From Utricularia gibba (Eukaryota > Streptophyta > Magnoliopsida > Lamiales > Lentibulariaceae): a DNA stretch of 64,000 bases. Below the pieces are notes generated by a model that ran no database searches, had not been told where the DNA came from, and worked only from the letters and a program-made list of their open reading frames with translations. The stretch spans positions 2,294,001 through 2,358,000 of the forward strand of contig NEEC01000015.1 of NCBI GenBank assembly GCA_002189035.1, read 5' to 3'. The translations under genes and the position numbers were made by a program. Positions 12,074 through 21,459 of this stretch are shown here, piece by piece (the stretch's first letter is position 1; each line of letters opens with the position of its first letter).

Positions 12074-12493
12074 TTAGAGCGTTGGTGGACCAGAGGCCAT
12101 CCACAGTAAAAATAAAAAAATGTAAAATCCCATCATTAGCAAGCAGCGGCAGCGGCAGCGGAAGATGCCGTTTTCACTGCACCATTTACCTTGTAATTCT
12201 GAAAGCATGGCCACTGATGTTCGATTCCTCCGCCATAACCAACCAACATCCACGGCTCCTGATGGGCGACATCTTGATCCATCAACGGCCCTGATTTCGT
12301 CATGGCGTTTATTTTGTTTTTATGGTGGGGACCACTCCTCTGTACTTGCATTATCTCCAACAGAATGCTAGACTTTGTAGGATAATTTTGTACAATTTTT
12401 CTTTCCCTTTCCTTCATTCACTTAATATCTGTTTTATTCATTATTAATCAGTCCAATTTAGTTCATTAAATCGGGACCCTGGTGGTCCCATCC

Positions 12494-12505
12494 TGCCACG
12501 TGGCA
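12494..12505. promoter_or_regulatory. perfect palindromic G-box (TGCCACGTGGCA)
   Basis: A 12-base perfect palindrome with the CACGTG core and ideal flanks for bZIP and bHLH factors (HY5/PIF/ABF types). It sits about 430 bases upstream of the copy 2 start, a plausible promoter position. Binding is inferred from motif knowledge only. Confidence 0.5.
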
Positions 12506-12609
12506 ACATAACCAGTCATGAACGAACTGGTTGGGACGAAAGACGAAACCACCCCTCGCGCGATTCGGGGGATCGTGTGTGGACGCGTCTACGGAAATTG
12601 AATTGAATT

Positions 12610-12638
12610 GAGGGTTTGGGTTTGGGTTTAGGGTTTGA
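12610..12638 (+). repeat. telomere-like GGGTTT repeats / telobox in promoter
   Basis: Four GGGTTT-type units in a row, ending in TTTAGGGTTTGATT. One unit is an exact plant telobox (reverse complement AAACCCTA). Teloboxes are common in promoters of growth- and translation-related plant genes. The copy 2 gene starts about 300 bases downstream. Confidence 0.5.
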
Positions 12639-12937
12639 TTAATTAATATTTAAAAAAACGTTTTACTAAAAAAAGGGTTCTGATATAAAAAAAAACTGAC
12701 TTGAAAGGGGAGTATTGACTATCGAGAGAGAAAAGTTTCAGAGCTTCAACTTGTGTTGTGTCGCCTCGGCCGGCCCCCTTTTCTTCCCCATGTCTTCATT
12801 CCGTCACTGTCCCTCCCTCCTCCGCCGCGGATCCGCCTCGCAAATCTCCCTCCACAAGATTTTACACACGATCGTCACCTTACCACCGCCGCCGCAGTCC
12901 TCGGTTTCCAAATTCAGCGAATCCTTGGAACACAATT

Positions 12938-13373
12938 ATGGCTTTTCCGCAGGGAACATCAGTAGACCGCGTCTCGCCTTCGACCTCAACGATTACTCCC
13001 CGGAAGGCGATAGTCACAGCCCCCAGATGAGTTCAAGCACCGTCACCGTCTCCGTCTCTCTCCCCGCCGGGATCCAGAAAACGGTGGACCAGAATGCAGT
13101 GTATGGGGGGATTCCGGCGCTGCGGAGGGAAGTTTGGCGCTCCTTATTGAAGCAGCGGAGCTGATTCTCGGTGAACCCGATGAATCGAGAGGATCCAATC
13201 CCAGGGGAAGAATAGTCCAGTCGCACCGCGAGGAAGCGGCGCCAGAAATCGGACGCGAGTATCCGGATTCTGCAGCGACGCGGATGACACGGCGGCGCTC
13301 GAGGGTTCTTCCCAGCAAGTACAAGGACTCGGTTCTGGAACCTCTGACTCCATCGAAGCGCAGCCGGAGGTGA
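12938..13373 (+). CDS. small plant protein, tandem copy 2, relative of the upstream DLN-motif gene (two single-base frame breaks)
   Basis: About 145 residues, single exon. It begins MAFPQGTSVDR and continues, after a one-base frame change near 12967-12971, as RLAFDLNDYSPEGDSHSP. It changes frame again at the run of six G (13105-13110) into DSGAAEGSLALLIEAAELI. The end, RRRSRVLPSKYKDSVLEPL followed by SKRSRR, matches the end of the upstream gene in layout, so the two are probably an old tandem duplicate pair. Both breaks are repaired by adding one base (a C, then a G). DLNDYSP is close to, but not, the canonical DLNxxP motif. The basic tail suggests a nuclear protein. Function is unknown. Confidence 0.6.
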
Positions 13374-13832
13374 AGCAGATTTTCAGCTTTTTTTAATATT
13401 ATTTTTCTTTTAATATTTACATTTTCGTCGTGCCATTTAATTGCTCGATAGCAATCGGATTTATTGAAATGTCAATTTCGTGTAACACGGTGGACATAAA
13501 AAAGTGTGCTCTCAAATTGCTGCGGTTATAAAATAATAGAAAATAAATTAATCGTGAACCAGATAATCTGTGGTTTCGACACGTGGCAAGGAGAATCCGC
13601 TGTGGCCAGTGCCTTGGTCTACATTGGGCCAGAATATATTCATCCAATGAGGCAGGCCCGCTAACTTGTGTTGATCCACAGTCCAGCCCATGTTTTTTTT
13701 CACATACTGTCCACGTTCAGGTCCAGAGAACAACTACTTGAAGGCGCCTCACTCGGTGGCATTTCAACCTTATCTGCTTCGCCTCTCCTGGCGATTTCCG
13801 GTGTTTGCAGTTTGCAGTGAGAGCAACTGGCA
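13374..13832. promoter_or_regulatory. intergenic region and TIC100 promoter
   Basis: AT-rich at 13380-13550. 13610-13700 then contains TTGGGCC, GGCCCG and AGCCCA elements (site II type), typical of promoters for plastid and mitochondrial proteins. No gene is seen. Confidence 0.45.
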
Positions 13833-16800
13833 ATGTCGAGCGAGAAAATTGATGATAATGGTGAGGAGGAGGTGAAGGAGTCGGGAAATGAACCTGAGAA
13901 ATCTGCGTCCGAGGCGGAGGAGGACACGGATTCTGAGTCAGACTCTGAGTCCGAGTCTGAGTCCGAAACGGAGAAAGCGTCGGAGCAACTTCCGTTAGCA
14001 TACACCAGACGCGATGGGACGACCAGAGATCTTCGGACTGAATTAGAAGTCGATGAAAATTCGCCGGAAATGAATGTGCGGCGGTTCATGAGTGTTCTGA
14101 ACTCCAAGGGATTGCGCAGGGCGCAGGACGAGGAGGATAAGAAGGAAAAGTACCTGGAAGACCTGTTCGATTTTCCGCCTGACCCAGAGAGGTGGCGGGA
14201 GGAGGATTTGAAGGAGTATTGGGCGGATGCTCCGATAGGGATGACGAAGCCCGGCTGGGACCCACACGACGTTGACGAGGAGGAGGTTGATATAATCAGT
14301 GATGAGATACTTGACGGCCGGGATCCTCCGATTGCGCCGTTCTATGTGCCGTATCGGAAGCCGTATCCGGCGATTCCTGACAATAATTATGATATTTCCA
14401 ATGCCAAGGCAGCAATTGAGGAGCTGGATAGGATTGAAGAATTTTTGACTTGGGTCAGCTACATTTTCCCCGATGGAAGCTCGTGAGTGAAGAATTCTGT
14501 TTTTGTGTTTTTTTTTTTTTTTGGTTTTGGATTCATGGAATTATGGTTATAAGTATGGGTGCATTGTTAATGTAGGTATGAAGGAACTGTTTGGGATGAT
14601 AGAGCTCATGGGAAAGGTGTCTTTGTTGCGGAGAATGGACTAGTGAGGTGATTCATTTAAACTATTCCACATATTTTCATTCGAATGCAGTCATAGACGG
14701 GTTCTTCTTGATTTCCTGTTTGATCACTGTGATGACTCTTATGTGCTTCATGTAAACTATGAGCTATGATTTCTAGGTATGAGGGAGAATGGCTGCAAAA
14801 TGATATGGATGGTCATGGAATTGTTGAAGTAGATATCCCTGTTCCTGAACCCATTCCAGGTTCAAAGTATGTAAATGTCTCACTTCGTGAATATTACAAT
14901 TCAGTGTGCACTGGTGGCGAATGGGTAGTCTCATAGGTTTTGATTTCTGCCTTCTCTAGGCTTGAGGCAAAGATGCGAGCTGAAGGAGGGGTTTTCTCGT
15001 ATGACTTCATGTCACCTGAAGACAGAAAGTGGCTTGACATGGATATTGAAGACAGTTTGCGTTTATCCAATGGAGAATACGAAATTCCTTTCTATGAGAA
15101 TGAAGAGTGGATCAAACATTTTGGGCAGAAACCGTAAGTTTATCTGGCTTTCATCTATAACGCATATTCCTTGTTTGAAGAGAGCCTTTCTAGCATACTG
15201 TTATGCTTTTGAGTATGATTTCCAGCTAGCTCCATCTGAAACACTTCTGGATGCTGTACGTTTTATTGTGAATTTGTGGCAGTGAGAAAGGTCGATATCG
15301 ATATGCTGGTCAATGGAAACTTGGGCGAATGCATGGCTGTGGTATATACCAAGTCAATGAACGAACAACTTGGGTGAGAATGCATCTTAAGACCTCCTGG
15401 AACTCGAGTATTAACCCTGTGTTATGTATGATAGTCGTCCTATGCTGTATTCTCATCTTTTGCGAGACAGGCAATACATACAATCAGTTCCTACTAGATC
15501 TGTTGGTGTTACTGATAACTTGTAATTGGCAAGTGGAAATAATATCCCTTTCTACCAATGTGAACAGGGCCGATTTTACTTTGGGGAGCTTTTGGAGGAT
15601 ACAACTGGTTGTGGTATTGACATATGCTCGGTAATTAGATTTTCTTTTTTTTTTCGCATCGACATTCTATATTTTCTAAAATGCCTCACTGATTTTGACT
15701 GAGAAACAATAGTACCTCAGATGCATGCAGGAATCGCTGAGGTTGCAGCAGCAAAGGCACGTATGTTTGTGAACAAGCCTGATGGAAGTGAGTTGACTTG
15801 CACCTCAACTTTGTATCCTATTTGTTTTTAATTTCTGGACTTTATTAGTGCTCCTTTTGTGCCTGAGGGTTATCCACTGAACACAACTCTGCTCATTCAT
15901 ACAGTGGTTAGAGAATATTATGGGCCATTTGGGGATCCTCAGCATGCTTATTTCTATGAGGAAGATGATGTTTGGATGGCTCCGGGGTTCATCAATCAGT
16001 TCTATGAAGTAATTTTTTTGCAAGTTCGAAAATTTGCTGTTAATCATGCTTATACAATATATAAACAATTTGCAGGTCCCAGATTTCTGGAAAACATATG
16101 TTCAAGAGGTGGACAAAGAGAGGCAGCTTTGGCTCAACTCCTTTTACAAAGCTCCACTTAGGCTCCCCATGCCTTCTGAACTTGAACATTGGTGGTCTAA
16201 CTGTAAGAATTCCGAACTCAATCAAATCACCCATCATCATTCTTCCATAAGTGTTAATGCTGTGTCTTTTCTTTTACACAGATGAGAAACCAGAATTTGT
16301 GCTTATTAATACGGATCCGGTGCCTGATCCTCAGGATCCATCCAAACTTATCTATAAAGAAGATCCATACATTCTGCACACCCCAACTGGAAGGCTAATA
16401 GATTTCGTGGAAGATGAGGAACATGGGATCCGTTTATTTTGGCTACCAGATCTCAAGGATGGGGAGGCTGTTGATCTTGACAAGGTCAGCTTCCTTCCCC
16501 TTGGATTTGATGAGTTTTATGGGAAGGGTGTGAGTGAACCCGATACGGCTTGGGTACGGTTTCTAAAAAATGCGCAAAACGCATTTAAAAGCCTTGGCGA
16601 ACGTCTAGAAAAGATAAAGGAGGAAACTAAGGCAGCCAGTGAAAAGAAGATGGCAGATTATAAGAAAGAACAGCAACTAATGGAAGAGGAGTCATCAGCC
16701 GAGAAAAAGCAGATTGCTGCTTTGGATGAGAGACTGAAGCAGATGCAGGAAGAGGCGGAAAAGAAAGTGGCACAAGAGGTCCCCAAGGAGGAAGGTATTC

Positions 16801-17353
16801 CGGTTCCTGAGCCTACGGCGGAGCAGGAGCAGGAAGAGGAGGAAGAAGAAGAAGAAGAAGAAAATGTTCCATCCAGTTTTGGGTTCACCGATGAGCCAAA
16901 AGGAAATAACTCCAGAAGATCCCCTTTTGCTTCGGCCTCCCTAGTGCTAGCCAGCTCCCATCTCTTCTCATCAGTGAGTTTCAGCTCTTCCGGCTTCAGT
17001 GCATACTCACTCATTTTCCCACGTTCACCTTACCGTCAACTGTGCAGGTTCCCACATTGCTGCAGGATTCTTTCTCAAAGTGGAAAAACAGGCGATCTCC
17101 AATGCCAACAACCCTCACCCCTGCTCCTGCAGGATGCAGCCGGTTCAACGGCGTCAGCTTCCCTCTTCCGGCTCACAAGACCTGGAACCTAAGGTGTTCA
17201 CCACGAACTCAAGCTTCCGCAAGGCAGTCAACAAGTCTGAGAAGGCGGTGCAGGAAGGAAACTTCCCCGGAACCCGTATGGGTTCCATCTCCATCGCAGC
17301 CTTTTGGCATATTGTCTCTTCATACTCCTCTCAACGAATTGCCTCATTTGTAG
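13833..17353 (+). CDS. TIC100: TIC100, MORN-repeat protein of the chloroplast inner-envelope import complex
   Basis: Eleven exons. The acidic N-terminus carries Ser-Asp/Ser-Glu repeats, followed by NVRRFMSVLNSKGLRRA and DPERWREEDLKEYWADAP. MORN motifs follow: YEGTVWDDRAHGKGVFV, YEGEWLQNDMDGHGIV, YAGQWKLGRMHGCGIY and FYFGELLEDTTGCGID. Next come AEVAAAKARMFVNKPDG and EEDDVWMAPGFINQFYE, then WWSNYEKPEFVLINTDP, a coiled coil, a Glu-rich stretch and PFASASLVLASS. It matches Arabidopsis EMB1211/TIC100 (At5g22640, from memory), a component of the 1-MDa TIC complex with TIC20, TIC56 and TIC214, and essential for embryos. The stop at 17353 follows ILSLHTPLNEL. Another frame is also open across about 17190-17330, so the last 50 residues are less certain. 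Confidence 0.92.
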
Positions 17354-17823
17354 TCCCATTTGAAGCCACCCCGTCTCTACATGGGCTGCTACATTTTTGC
17401 AGATTGAAGCCATGCTTAACAATTTCCTGATGCTACAGTAGTTTATGTCGGAGTGGGGCTGCGGCGGGTTGGGTTTCTCGGCTGTTTCGGCGGCTCGTGG
17501 GCCTGGGAAGATGCATGCATGCCAAGATAAGATTGAGAGAACTGAGTCGAGTTTTGATTGGCTCCCGGCAGCTGGCCGATGGTCGCTCCATCACAACACG
17601 CAACTGAGAGGCAATTTCTTTTTTGCTATTACATCACGTGGCGCGCCGCGCCCCCTTCGGCATCATCCGCCTCTTCACTGTGGTCAAGTCAAGCCCGCAG
17701 CAGCCCTGATGTGCAAGTACGTATATATTTCCTCCCTCCATCACAATTCCATACTTGTAAGTCTAATCTTCTCCATCGGGTGAACTCTGAACCACAGCCT
17801 TAGTATTGGAGTTCTGGACAGAG
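17354..17823. other. 3' region of TIC100 and promoter/leader of the DUF7054-like gene
   Basis: Contains a CACGTGGCGCGCC segment near 17636-17648, an ABRE/G-box-like core fused to a GC palindrome. No separate gene is seen. Confidence 0.35.
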
Positions 17824-18491
17824 ATGCCGTCGCCTAAGAGCCAACGGAGAGCGACGACGGGGCATGAAAAGAACAGGAAAGGGAGGTTATCCGATCGAGC
17901 ATCTTCTTTTACCGTCGAACGCACCGCGGAGGCGGCGGAGGTGCCCCCGAGGCCGAGAACTGTGCCGAATCTGTTTTCTGGAATTAGGATCGAGGAGACG
18001 ACGCAGGTGGTTTACAGTCGGCCGAAGCTTACGAAGCTGCTCGTGAATGTGACGATCCAGAGGAGTCTTGGTGCGGTGAAGGTGATCGTACCGTTGGAGG
18101 CGACGGTCGAGGAGTTGGTCGGGGCGGCGTTGAAACAGTACGTGAAGGAGATGCGGCTGCCGGTACTCCCCTCCGTCGATTCATCGAAATTCGATCTCCA
18201 TTACTCGCAGTTCGCGTTGGAGAGTAAGCCTCGATCTCGATTGCTATGCGCTCAACAATTTCTATATCCCTACGATTCGAGTTGTAAACTCAAGATTCCT
18301 CGATCGATCGTTAAACAGGTTTGGGTAGAGAGGAGAAACTGATGAATTTGGAGTCACGGAACTTCTTTCTCTGCCTGAACGCAACGGCGGCCGCTGTAGA
18401 AACCGTCGAGAATTCAACCTCCAGATGCTCCAAAGAAGCCACCATCAGGAGGGGAATCTCGTGGTTGAAGTTCAAGGATTTTTCAGTCTGA
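17824..18491 (+). CDS. DUF7054-like small plant protein with a ubiquitin-like-type fold region, unknown function
   Basis: Two exons. Exon 1 starts MPSPKSQRRATTGHEK and runs through LTKLLVNVTIQRSLGAVKV, EATVEELVGAALKQYVKE and KFDLHYSQFALES, with a donor GTAAGC near 18221. Exon 2 joins after TTAAACAG and reads LGREEKLMNLESRNFFLCL, ending in SWLKFKDFSV. The layout (MPSP start, LTKLLVNVTI, FDLHYSQF, a REEKL...RNFFLC end) is that of a plant family known to me only as DUF7054-type, about 160-190 residues. The start at 17824 is the first ATG in frame and matches the usual family start. No function is assigned. Confidence 0.8.
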
Positions 18492-18937
18492 TTAAAAGAC
18501 AATCATACATTTTGGGTGAATTAATCATAGCCGCAGCACGCACATCTCCCCGACGTTAATCCAACCGTCGGAAATCAATCAATCATTCAATCACATGATT
18601 GTTTCGGTTGCTGGAGGCGCAAGGATGCCTCTGTCTTGTCTGTGCCTCATTCTTGTATCCGTCGTCTTTGGTTCTTTATTGTGAGTGTTCACAAATACAA
18701 ATGCGAAAATTACGCACATGGATTTTGGATCCTTCACGCCAATCCTACTGAACTCCGAGGTGATCGACAGTGTCTGGTTCTGGAAATGGTGGGCGAGCAA
18801 TCGAGACACTGGGGCCATATTCAAGCAACTCACAGAATGTAAAGTTCTACAGAAACAGAGAGAAGAGGGCAGCTCAAGGCATCAAGCACCCATTTGTTGT
18901 AACCAGAACACAAGCAAACCTGCAGAATGAGGTGGAG
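18492..18937. other. intergenic region between convergent genes
   Basis: Holds the 3' ends of the DUF7054-like gene (plus) and U2AF35 (minus). Short open frames here have no family features. No gene is called. Confidence 0.4.
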
Positions 18938-19762
18938 TCACCGACCCTTTTCTTCCCTTTCCTTGTTCCATTGCTCAATTCTAGCTCTCCTTTCCTCGCT
19001 TCCTTCCCTCGCCGGGCTTCGGCTCCTCCGCGGACTCCCACCGTGCCTTCTCCTGTCGCCTTCGTGCCTATGACTACCACCCCTTCGCCCGCCACCGCGA
19101 TAATCCCGCCGCTCATGATCCCTCTCCCTATCCCGCCTATTAGCGTGAGAGGGGCTAGCACTTCGGCTACGGCTCCTACGGCCCCAAAACCTAGTCTGCC
19201 TTCTTCCGAATAGTTTCTTCCTCAAATCCCGACCAATCATCTTAACGTGCATAAAATTGCAATACCCACCGCGAGCGCAGCTATCCTCCTCGTATTGTCT
19301 GCATGTGGCTTCACGGAAGTCCGTGACGGGGGAAAAATCGGCGATGATTGGACGCCCTGAGTAGAATCTTCCGGTCAAGGCGTTCAGAGCGGCGGCGGCA
19401 TGATCCTCCTCCTTGAAATGGACATACACGTTTCCGATCATGTGGTCAGCGAGATTGTCGCAGACGTTGAGGCTCTCGATCTCGCCGAATTTGTTGAGCT
19501 CCTCATAAATATCCTCGTAAAAGTCCTCGAAATGCTCCTGAATCTTGCGAGCCTCAATTGGCTGACCCTGAGCGTCCACACCGGGGGTTATCATATCAGG
19601 ACGCTGGTACATATTCGCCAGAAGAAGCGTCGGAGATATCGTCGGCCGGTTGTGAAGCCGTGAGCAGCGGTCACCGTGCCGACAAGCTCCGATCTTGAAA
19701 TAGAACGGGCAGTTCACCCGATCCTTCTCTGTTCCGAAGATCGAAGCCAAATGCTCTGCCAT
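18938..19762 (-). CDS. U2AF35: U2 snRNP auxiliary factor small subunit (U2AF35)
   Basis: Single coding exon of 274 residues. It starts [19 protein letters not shown], followed by the first CCCH finger ([20 protein letters not shown]). The atypical U2AF-homology RRM ([19 protein letters not shown]...[17 protein letters not shown]) comes next, then the second CCCH finger ([19 protein letters not shown]), [11 protein letters not shown], and a short RS/RG region ending [17 protein letters not shown]2AF35 binds the AG at 3' splice sites with U2AF65. Plant U2AF35 genes typically have an intronless coding region, as here. The start is fixed by the conserved [14 protein letters not shown]. No frame break was found. 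TGGGCC elements lie just upstream. Confidence 0.95.
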   Translation of the reverse strand: MAEHLASIFGTEKDRVNCPFYFKIGACRHGDRCSRLHNRPTISPTLLLANMYQRPDMITPGVDAQGQPIEARKIQEHFEDFYEDIYEELNKFGEIESLNVCDNLADHMIGNVYVHFKEEDHAAAALNALTGRFYSGRPIIADFSPVTDFREATCRQYEEDSCARGGYCNFMHVKMIGRDLRKKLFGRRQTRFWGRRSRSRSASPSHANRRDRERDHERRDYRGGGRRGGSHRHEGDRRRHGGSPRRSRSPAREGSEERRARIEQWNKEREEKGR

Positions 19763-20170
19763 TGATCTCCAACCACTTCCACAAGATCCAAACGGCAAAA
19801 TCAATCGGAACGTCCGCACCCGACCGACGGACTGGAAACGCAAACCCTAGTATTTTGGGAAATTGTACTGCTTCCCCAATGTGCAACTGCGGGAAAACAT
19901 AAGAGCCCCGGCTTGCTTGATGGGCCGGCTCATAAGCAATAAGGATCACGGGGATGGTGTCGAGTCAACCCAGGCCGGCCCATCTGTGGGAAGAATTTAT
20001 TAAAATAAAAAACTAATTAAAATGATACTCTTTAATCCAATTCAAATATTTCCTTACCACTAGAGCGAGCCCTTGGTTTCTTTTCGCGCTTCTCACAATC
20101 CTGTCGCCGTGGTGGCGGCTGTGTCGAAATCTAATCTTCATTTCCGGGTGACTTCGTCTGGGAAAAGCTG
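19763..20170. promoter_or_regulatory. divergent promoter between U2AF35 and the HD2-like gene
   Basis: About 400 bases between two divergent starts. Opposed TGGGCCGG and CCGGCCCA elements lie near 19920-19985. This arrangement suggests a shared bidirectional promoter for two nuclear RNA/chromatin genes. Confidence 0.5.
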
Positions 20171-20911
20171 ATGGAGTTTTGGGGTGAGTTCTCCTTCTTA
20201 TGTGTATAGGCGATGAGTTAGTTCCTTGGAATTGGTGAAGATTCAAGATTCGTGCTCTTCTTTTCTTGTTTGGGGCTTGCTGATTCTCGTTTTGTGTTTC
20301 TAATTGCTTTCGATTTTCATCGCTGTTTCTCTAAATGTATCAGGAGTTAATGTCAGCGCCGGGAAACCTTTAGTTGTAGAACCACAATACGGAAAATTGG
20401 TTCATGTCTCACAGGTTACTTACTTTCTACTGGTTTCTCTCTGTGTTACATGGGACTACGCTGTTTATAAATTTGTTTTGTATTGTTTTCAGGTTGCATT
20501 GTGTGAGTTGGGTAGTAAGCAGATGGACAGAAAAGTTCATCTCAAGGTCAAGATCAATGGTGAGAACTTCACAATTGGATTCCTTTCAGGAGAAGACCAA
20601 CCTCAGATGATTTTGGATCTGGTGTTTCAGAAGGAGTTTGAACTATCTCATGATTGGGACGATGGGATTGTTTCCTTCATTGGCTACACCGCCGACAATG
20701 ACTCCTCAGGTTGCTATGATGCTATGCTCTGCCTTGTATTATTAACCCATCTTGTTGGATGAAAATCGGAATATTTCAACTGTGTTACTGCTTCCTTTGT
20801 AGTTGGGTGATGATTCCTCATGTGACTCAGATCATACTGAGTCCAGTGATGAGCTTGGGCATCCCTAAAAATGACTCCTCTGATTGTAGCAGCCCCAGCG
20901 ATTCCTCCTAA
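20171..20911 (+). CDS. HD2-type (HDT) nucleoplasmin-domain protein, short C-terminus
   Basis: Four exons: 20171-20183, 20344-20414, 20493-20709 and about 20803-20911. The N-terminus is the plant HD2 nucleoplasmin-like core: MEFWGVNVSAGKPLVVEP, KLVHVSQVALCELG, then LDLVFQKEFELSHDWDDG and VSFIGYTADND. The conserved His after KLV and Asp in LDLVF are kept. HD2 proteins are plant nuclear/nucleolar histone chaperone or deacetylase-associated factors. The last exon is odd: the spliced frame meets TGA at once, but SSCDSDHTESSDELGHP is open in the next frame, then KNDSSDCSSPSDSS in a third. Removing one base from GGG (20805-20807) and one from CCC (20863-20865) gives a short Ser/Asp-rich tail. No Lys-rich region or C-terminal zinc finger is present. 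Resembles HDT4-like short forms. Confidence 0.75.
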
Positions 20912-21459
20912 ACCTGGCAGGTATTTGTTTCGATGAAGAAGTCATGCATGCCTTCACAGTTTCACGAGTTTGCTGGTGGGTGTGCACGGAATCAGATGCT
21001 CATGTAGTCTGAATCCAATCCCCTCTCCTAGTCTGCTCCTTGTTGTACCTTACTGTATTAGTTGTTTTTTTTCCAGTCTTTGTGAACAAATCTATTTCGA
21101 AAATCGTCAACATATTTCTGAACATAATCCAAGTAATCAACAGGTGAAGAAACACCCCGGGAGCAGCACACACTAAATACATCCTACTTTATGATGAAGG
21201 CAAAGTTTTTGTGTATCACTTGGATGAGTCTGTTCAAACACATACCAACTTGGAAACTCAATAGACACCAAAAAACAGGTTTCACACTATATGAACAAAA
21301 CAATTATTCGTCTGATTGCAATCACCATCTGCCTTTTACCAGCCATTATTTTTGGGGTACCTTGTTTCTTTTCTGTGAGCGGCTCGAGTCACCTTTTTCT
21401 TTGTTGACTGGTTTTCTGTTTCTGCACTGTATGGATCACTCTCGCTTCTATTGGAGCTG
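20912..21459. other. intergenic region between convergent genes
   Basis: Contains the 3' UTR of the HD2-like gene and, on the other strand, of the first CSLA gene. No gene is seen. Confidence 0.4.

Larger units (their letters stand above)
12074..12937. other. intergenic region between the tandem small genes
   Basis: The first part is the 3' end of copy 1. It holds a perfect G-box palindrome and a telomere-like GT-rich stretch (listed separately), then a CT-rich leader for copy 2. No gene is supported. Confidence 0.4.

Noticed and set aside
16658-17014. Minus-strand open frame with a long serine run
   Set aside because: It is the mirror image of the Glu-rich stretch of TIC100 (GAG/GAA repeats read as serine).
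13833-17353. Alternative frame at the TIC100 C-terminus (KVFTTNSSFRKAVNKSEK)
   Set aside because: It looks protein-like, but the first frame ends in ILSLHTPLNEL, which I find more like the family end. No frame break is claimed here.
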